From the NCBI GenBank assembly GCA_039942715.1, contig JBDVBY010000003.1:1-64000 (forward strand): DNA of 64,000 bases. The letters are read 5' to 3'. How positions within the stretch are numbered: position 1 is the stretch's first letter; each line of letters starts with the position of its first letter. This document shows, piece by piece, positions 59,894 to 64,000 of the stretch. Source of the DNA: JABDJX01 sp039942715 (lineage in GTDB: Bacteria; Pseudomonadota; Alphaproteobacteria; Rhodobacterales; Rhodobacteraceae). A program made the translations under genes and the position numbers. Under the pieces are notes generated by a model. That model was not told the origin of the DNA. It made no database searches and saw only the letters and a program-made list of their open reading frames with translations.

Positions 59894-61189
59894 ATGCCAT
59901 TTGAACATAGACCATCCGCTGCGCGGCGCATTGCTGTTATAGGTGGTGGTATCTCGGGGATGGGTTCCGCCCACTATCTTGCAGACCAAAACAACGTTGT
60001 GCTGTTTGAAAGCGAAAAGCGTCTGGGCGGTCATGCCCGCACTATTATTGCTGGCAAGAACAAAGATCAGCCTGTCGATACAGGATTTATCGTTTTTAAC
60101 TATCACACCTATCCGCACCTGACCGCGCTGTTTGATGCTTTGGACGTGCCTGTCAGCAAAAGCAGCATGAGTTTCGGCGTTTCTGCGCGTGGTGGCGCAC
60201 TAGAATACGGGCTCGCCAGCATCGATGCTGTGTTTGCACAACGCAAGCATCTTGGTCGCCCAGCGTTTTTGCGGATGATTGGGGACATCCTGAACTTTGG
60301 CCGTTTCGCCGAAGACAAAGTGCGTCCCGGCATGACCATCGGACAGTTGATATCAGAGATGAACCTTGGCCCGTGGTTTCGCGACTATTACCTTTTGCCG
60401 TTCTCAGGGGCGATCTGGTCTACCCCAAAATCCCGCATTCTCGATTTCCCTGCCGAAGCAATGATCCGTTTCTTCCGCAACCACGGCATTCTAAAGTGGG
60501 AAGAGAACCATGAATGGTACACGGTCAAAGGCGGTTCGATCGAATATGTGAACCGCCTTGCGCGCCGCATGCAGGGTGCTGGTGTCGACATTCGTCTTGG
60601 CGCTGATGTGCAAGGTGTTCGTCGCACGCAGTTTGGGGCCGATGTACGCTGTGCAAATGGCGAATGGGAAAGCTTTGACGAGGTGGTCTTTGCGACCCAC
60701 TCCAACGACACGCTGCGGCTTTTGTCTGATGCCACGGGTGTCGAGCAAACCGCACTTTCTGCCGTCCGCTATCAACCAAACCACGCCGTTCTGCACGCCG
60801 ACACCAATGTGATGCCTCGCAGCCGCAAAGCGTGGTCGTCTTGGTGCCATGTGGAAACCGGCACCGGCGCGGACGCTCCAATTGATCTGTCATACTGGAT
60901 GAACTCGCTACAAAATATTCCCGAAAGCGATCCGATGTTCGTCACGCTGAACGCCCAAGGCAACATCCGCGAAGAGCTGATCTATGACGAGGCAACCTTT
61001 ATGCACCCCGTCTTTGACAGCGCCGCTTTGGCCGCCCAAGACACGATCCGCGCGATCCAAGGCAACAACAGCACGTGGTTTGCAGGCGCGTGGCTGCGCA
61101 ACGGATTTCATGAAGACGGCCTGTCCAGCGCATTTGACGTCGCCCAGCAAATGACTCTGCGCGACACCATTGGACTGGCGGCAGAATAA
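59894..61189 (+). CDS. FAD/NAD(P)-binding oxidoreductase of the RpoE regulon
   Basis: A 431-residue flavoprotein of the amine-oxidase/desaturase-like fold. The FAD motif AVIGGGISGMGSAHYL is at residues about 13-28, then the GGHARTI glycine-rich loop. It matches the first gene of the R. sphaeroides RpoE-dependent cluster (RSP_1091 region), from which furan fatty acid enzymes have been described; I am not sure which of these (UfaD or UfaO) it equals. It probably modifies membrane fatty acids. AAGG precedes the start and a RpoE promoter lies upstream. Confidence 0.8.
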   Translation: MPFEHRPSAARRIAVIGGGISGMGSAHYLADQNNVVLFESEKRLGGHARTIIAGKNKDQPVDTGFIVFNYHTYPHLTALFDALDVPVSKSSMSFGVSARGGALEYGLASIDAVFAQRKHLGRPAFLRMIGDILNFGRFAEDKVRPGMTIGQLISEMNLGPWFRDYYLLPFSGAIWSTPKSRILDFPAEAMIRFFRNHGILKWEENHEWYTVKGGSIEYVNRLARRMQGAGVDIRLGADVQGVRRTQFGADVRCANGEWESFDEVVFATHSNDTLRLLSDATGVEQTALSAVRYQPNHAVLHADTNVMPRSRKAWSSWCHVETGTGADAPIDLSYWMNSLQNIPESDPMFVTLNAQGNIREELIYDEATFMHPVFDSAALAAQDTIRAIQGNNSTWFAGAWLRNGFHEDGLSSAFDVAQQMTLRDTIGLAAE

Positions 61190-61947
61190 TGACGCGCGTC
61201 GATCATATCGACGGGCTGACCTTTCATGGTCGCAAGGGCGCGGTGGAAAACGCGTTCACCTATTCGGTCGACTACGTGTTGATCGATGGCGAGCGCGCGG
61301 CGCAAGCGCCAGGACTTTTTGCGCGCAACAAACGCGGACTGTTTTCGCTAAATGATCAGGACCACGGCGGCGCACCGCACGAAGGTAGAGGAGCCGCTTG
61401 GGTGCGCGATGTGATCCGTGAGCATGGGCTTGGTCTAAGCATCGGGCAGATCGAGCTTTTGGCGCAACCCCGTGTGCTGGGCCATGTGTTTAACCCTGTG
61501 TCGTTCTGGCTGGTGCGCGACCCCAAGGGGGCTTTGCGCGTGGTCATCGCCGAAGTGTCCAACACCTATGGCGACCGCCACTCGTACCTGTGCCATCACG
61601 ACGATCTGCGCGAAATCACCCGCGAAGACTTTATCGGCGCGCGCAAGATTTTCCACGTCTCACCATTTCAGCCGGTTGAGGGCGATTATACCTTCCGCTT
61701 CGACATTTCCGATGAACGCATCGGCATCTGGATTGACTACAAGACTGGCAACGGCAGTCTACTGGCTACGTTGACCGGCAAGCGCAAGCCACTCACCAAC
61801 GCTGCGATCCTACGCGCCATGTTGCGTCGTCCCTTCGGATCTCGCCGTGTCCTCGGGCTCATACATTGGCAAGCGCTCAAGCTTTGGTGGAAAGGCGCTC
61901 CATTTCGTGCGCGCCCCGAACCGCCCAGCCAAGAGGTGTCGCGATGA
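61189..61947 (+). CDS. DUF1365-family protein
   Basis: A 252-residue DUF1365 protein. The family segments are TYSVDYVLID near the N-terminus, QPRVLGHVFNPVSFWLVRD, ISDERIGIWIDY and LGLIHWQALKLWWKG (cores RVLGHVFNPVSFW and IHWQALKLWWKG). DUF1365 genes regularly accompany flavoproteins and cyclopropane-fatty-acid-type methyltransferases, pointing to lipid modification, but the chemistry is not established. It overlaps the flavoprotein stop by one base and the transporter start by four. Confidence 0.85.
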   Translation: MTRVDHIDGLTFHGRKGAVENAFTYSVDYVLIDGERAAQAPGLFARNKRGLFSLNDQDHGGAPHEGRGAAWVRDVIREHGLGLSIGQIELLAQPRVLGHVFNPVSFWLVRDPKGALRVVIAEVSNTYGDRHSYLCHHDDLREITREDFIGARKIFHVSPFQPVEGDYTFRFDISDERIGIWIDYKTGNGSLLATLTGKRKPLTNAAILRAMLRRPFGSRRVLGLIHWQALKLWWKGAPFRARPEPPSQEVSR

Positions 61948-63200
61948 GCACTGCACCTAACCTCGCCCCGTTCGCGCTTTTCGGAGCCGTGCTGGCCGCC
62001 GCTGGCCTGCCAATATATATCCATGCGCCCAAGTTTTACGTCGACACTTACGGCGTGAGCCTTGCGGCTTTGGGTGCTGTTCTCTTTGCCCTGCGCCTAA
62101 TTGATGTGGTCCAAGACCCGGCACTTGGCTGGCTATCGCGCCGCTTGCGCAATCACCGCGCCTTGGCCGTTGCCGCTGCCGGCGGCATCTTGGCACTCTC
62201 GATGATCGGCCTGTTCGGCGTCTCCCCTCCGATTAATCCCGTCGCATGGTTTGCCATCACACTAACGCTGCTCTTCTCATCGTTCAGCTTTCTGACGATC
62301 AGCTTTTATGCCCAAGGCGTCGCTACCGCCAAAACGCTTGGCGACAACGGCCACGTCCGCCTCGCTGGCTGGCGCGAGACCGGCGCATTGATTGGCGTGT
62401 CACTCGCAGCCGTCGCTCCGGTTGCACTCGCAAGCGTCGGGTCCAGCCCGTTTATGATCTTCTCAGCCATCTTTGCTGTCTGCACATTTGCTGCCGTCCT
62501 CGCTATGCGCACCAACTGGTCCGCCTCCCACGAGCCCACTTCGCCCGGTGTCATGCGTTTCCTGCGCGATCCACTTGCACGCCGCTTGCTGCTGATCGCG
62601 CTGCTCAACGCCACACCTGTCGCCGTTACCTCAACTTTGTTCCTGTTCTTCGTTGAAAGCCGCCTTGAAGCGCCCGGCTGGGAAGGCCCACTTCTGTTGC
62701 TCTTCTTCGTCGCCGCCGCCCTTTGCGCGCCTTTCTGGAGCCGCTTGGCGCAAAACATCGGCGCAAAGCCCGCACTGATGCTCGGGATGAGCTTGTCGAT
62801 CCTAGCCTTCGGCGGAGCGGCCTTTTTGGGCACAGGCGATCTTGCCCCATTCGTTATCATTTGCCTTGCGTCAGGAGCCGCCCTTGGCGCTGATATGACG
62901 CTTTTGCCTGCGCTTTTCGCCACCCGCGCTGCCGAAATCGCCCCCGAGGCTGCCGAGGGGTTCGGCCTTTGGTCTTTCGTTTCAAAACTATCGCTGGCCT
63001 TTGCGGCCGCCGTCCTGTTGCCCCTGCTGGATGCGGCCGGTTTGCAATCAGGCGTCGGAGCATCGCCCGAGGCAGCACTCGCCACTCTCACATTTTTCTA
63101 CGCAATCCTCCCATGTTTTCTAAAGCTTGCGGCCCTCGCCCTCTTGGCCGCGACACCGCTTGAGGAAGACTCAACACAACCCCAACTGAACGAGGTGTAA
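61944..63200 (+). CDS. MFS transporter of the GPH type
   Basis: A 418-residue membrane protein with about 12 helices. The loop segment RLIDVVQDPALGWLSRRLRNHR (core DVVQDPALGWLS) is a hallmark of glycoside-pentoside-hexuronide:cation symporters. In the singlet-oxygen cluster of R. sphaeroides the equivalent gene is annotated as a sugar/cation symporter. In this lipid-oriented operon it may move a lipid or its breakdown product instead; this is inference. Four-base overlap at its start. Confidence 0.8.
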   Translation: MSTAPNLAPFALFGAVLAAAGLPIYIHAPKFYVDTYGVSLAALGAVLFALRLIDVVQDPALGWLSRRLRNHRALAVAAAGGILALSMIGLFGVSPPINPVAWFAITLTLLFSSFSFLTISFYAQGVATAKTLGDNGHVRLAGWRETGALIGVSLAAVAPVALASVGSSPFMIFSAIFAVCTFAAVLAMRTNWSASHEPTSPGVMRFLRDPLARRLLLIALLNATPVAVTSTLFLFFVESRLEAPGWEGPLLLLFFVAAALCAPFWSRLAQNIGAKPALMLGMSLSILAFGGAAFLGTGDLAPFVIICLASGAALGADMTLLPALFATRAAEIAPEAAEGFGLWSFVSKLSLAFAAAVLLPLLDAAGLQSGVGASPEAALATLTFFYAILPCFLKLAALALLAATPLEEDSTQPQLNEV

Positions 63201-63202
63201 AT

Positions 63203-63787
63203 ATGGACACTCTCTTTGCCTTCAAATTCGGCCTGCTTCTGACTGTTGCCGCCCTTTGGCTGGCCAGTCGCTACTTCAGCTTTCGTGCGCAAGCCCCCGA
63301 AGACTACGCCAATCATGGCCCCCACTTTGACATCCGCGAACATCTGAACGGACCACTTCTATGCGAAGGCGTGATCTATGGCCCAACAGGTCGTGTTTCA
63401 TCGCGTTTTGTGGCCGAATTCTTCGCTGAATGGGATGGCAACACTGGCGTCATGCGCGAAGAGTTCCGCTATGACAGCGGCGAAGTGCAAAGTCGCGAAT
63501 GGCGTTTGCAGGTCAATGATGCCGGGATTATCACAGCCGATGCCGATGATCTGGTTGGCACTGGAACGGGTCGCCAATCAGGCTCAAGCGTCAAGCTTGA
63601 GTACAACATCCGCCTAACCGAAAGCGCGGGTGGCCATGTTCTGAGCGTAGTGGACTGGATGTACCTTTTGGAAAATGGCGTTATCATGAACCGCAGCCAG
63701 TTCCGTAAATATGGCATCAAAGTGGGTGAGTTGGTCGCAACAATGCGTCCCGCGCAAGCCACACAAGCAAGACAGGAAGCCGCGTGA
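63203..63787 (+). CDS. DUF3833-family membrane-anchored protein
   Basis: A 194-residue protein with an N-terminal hydrophobic anchor (residues about 8-22). The remainder fits DUF3833: YFSFRAQAPEDYANHG, GPLLCEGVIYGPTGRVSSRF (core CEGVIYGPTGRVSS) and LTESAGGHVLSVVDWMYLLENGVIMNRS (core DWMYLLENGVIMNRS). Function is unknown. It starts two bases after the transporter stop and overlaps the SDR gene by four bases (GTGA). Confidence 0.82.
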   Translation: MDTLFAFKFGLLLTVAALWLASRYFSFRAQAPEDYANHGPHFDIREHLNGPLLCEGVIYGPTGRVSSRFVAEFFAEWDGNTGVMREEFRYDSGEVQSREWRLQVNDAGIITADADDLVGTGTGRQSGSSVKLEYNIRLTESAGGHVLSVVDWMYLLENGVIMNRSQFRKYGIKVGELVATMRPAQATQARQEAA

Positions 63788-64000
63788 GAGATTGGCAAGG
63801 AAAACGCTATTGGATTGTTGGTGCATCAAGCGGTTTGGGCCGCGATGTAGCCAAAGAGATATCCAAGACGGGCGCTGAAGTGATTATCAGCGCGCGCAGC
63901 GAAGACGCGCTATACAACCTTGCCGAAGAGCTTCCGGGCCGCGCAACAGTCGTGCCAATGGACGTGGCCTCAGGCGAAAGCGTTGCCGAGGCTGCCAAAG
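63784..64000 (+). CDS. Short-chain dehydrogenase/reductase (truncated by window end)
   Basis: The first 72 residues of an SDR-family enzyme. The nucleotide motif GASSGLGRDVA and an NADP-type ISARSEDAL are visible, with the MDVAS acidic residue after. The GTG start is fixed by the overlap with the previous stop. The corresponding R. sphaeroides gene (RSP_1087) ends the RpoE-dependent operon. The rest lies outside the window. Confidence 0.82.
   Translation, partial: MRDWQGKRYWIVGASSGLGRDVAKEISKTGAEVIISARSEDALYNLAEELPGRATVVPMDVASGESVAEAAK

Overview
The window looks like chromosomal DNA of a marine alphaproteobacterium of the Rhodobacteraceae (Roseobacter group). This rests on family-level recognition of the proteins, not on a database search: a Rhodobacter-type smo/mtlK polyol operon, an RpoE-ChrR singlet-oxygen sigma/anti-sigma pair with its divergent stress operon, a BciA-like divinyl chlorophyllide reductase, a Zur/ZnuABC locus and a DUF1127 gene divergent from a LysR gene. 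The BciA-like gene together with RpoE-ChrR suggests, but does not prove, a bacteriochlorophyll-making (aerobic anoxygenic phototroph) strain. No rRNA, CRISPR array, prophage or insertion sequence was seen; one tRNA (Ser, GGA) is present.

Layout. 1-4.2 kb: an accessory-looking stretch with a secreted two-domain monooxygenase-like protein and its divergent LysR regulator, a small zinc-ribbon-like protein, a RibD/DHFR-like reductase, a GNAT acetyltransferase, degenerate intergenic repeats and one attC-like hairpin. 4.2-15.1 kb: polyol catabolism. An ABC importer (smoEFGK), three dehydrogenases (smoS, mtlK and a zinc enzyme) and a LacI-type regulator lie on the minus strand; a PfkB kinase and a GatZ/KbaZ protein lie divergently. 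A matching operator-like motif sits in both control regions. 15.3-16.5 kb: tRNA-Ser and cysteine synthase. 16.7-21.9 kb: a second carbohydrate operon (HIBADH-type dehydrogenase, TIM-barrel isomerase, GlpR-like repressor, GlpD-like flavoprotein, Gfo/Idh dehydrogenase) with a perfect GlpR-type palindrome.

21.9-45.3 kb is mostly housekeeping: dapB, rbfA, truB, rpsO, bciA-like, an RluA pseudouridine synthase, an RsbV/RsbW-type pair, gamma-glutamyltransferase, hspQ, lolA, ftsK, an aminotransferase, an amidase, a ubiH-type monooxygenase and a Trm112/LonN/thioredoxin cluster. 45.3-58.4 kb holds a Tat-exported FAD oxidase, xthA, an AraC regulator, the Zur-controlled zinc importer with an extra periplasmic protein, oligoendopeptidase F, an ATP-dependent DNA ligase and a LysR/DUF1127 pair. 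58.4-64 kb: chrR-rpoE on the minus strand faces a five-gene operon on the plus strand (flavoprotein, DUF1365, GPH-type transporter, DUF3833, SDR) matching the RpoE-dependent singlet-oxygen cluster known from Rhodobacter sphaeroides. Both divergent promoters fit the RpoE pattern TGATC-N18/19. The last gene runs off the window.

The most rewarding places for follow-up are the double RpoE promoter with its lipid-stress operon, the smo plus PfkB/GatZ galactitol-tagatose route without a GatY aldolase, the GlpR-type operon without glycerol kinase, the Zur regulon with a new periplasmic member, and a structured C-rich RNA candidate at 33.3 kb.
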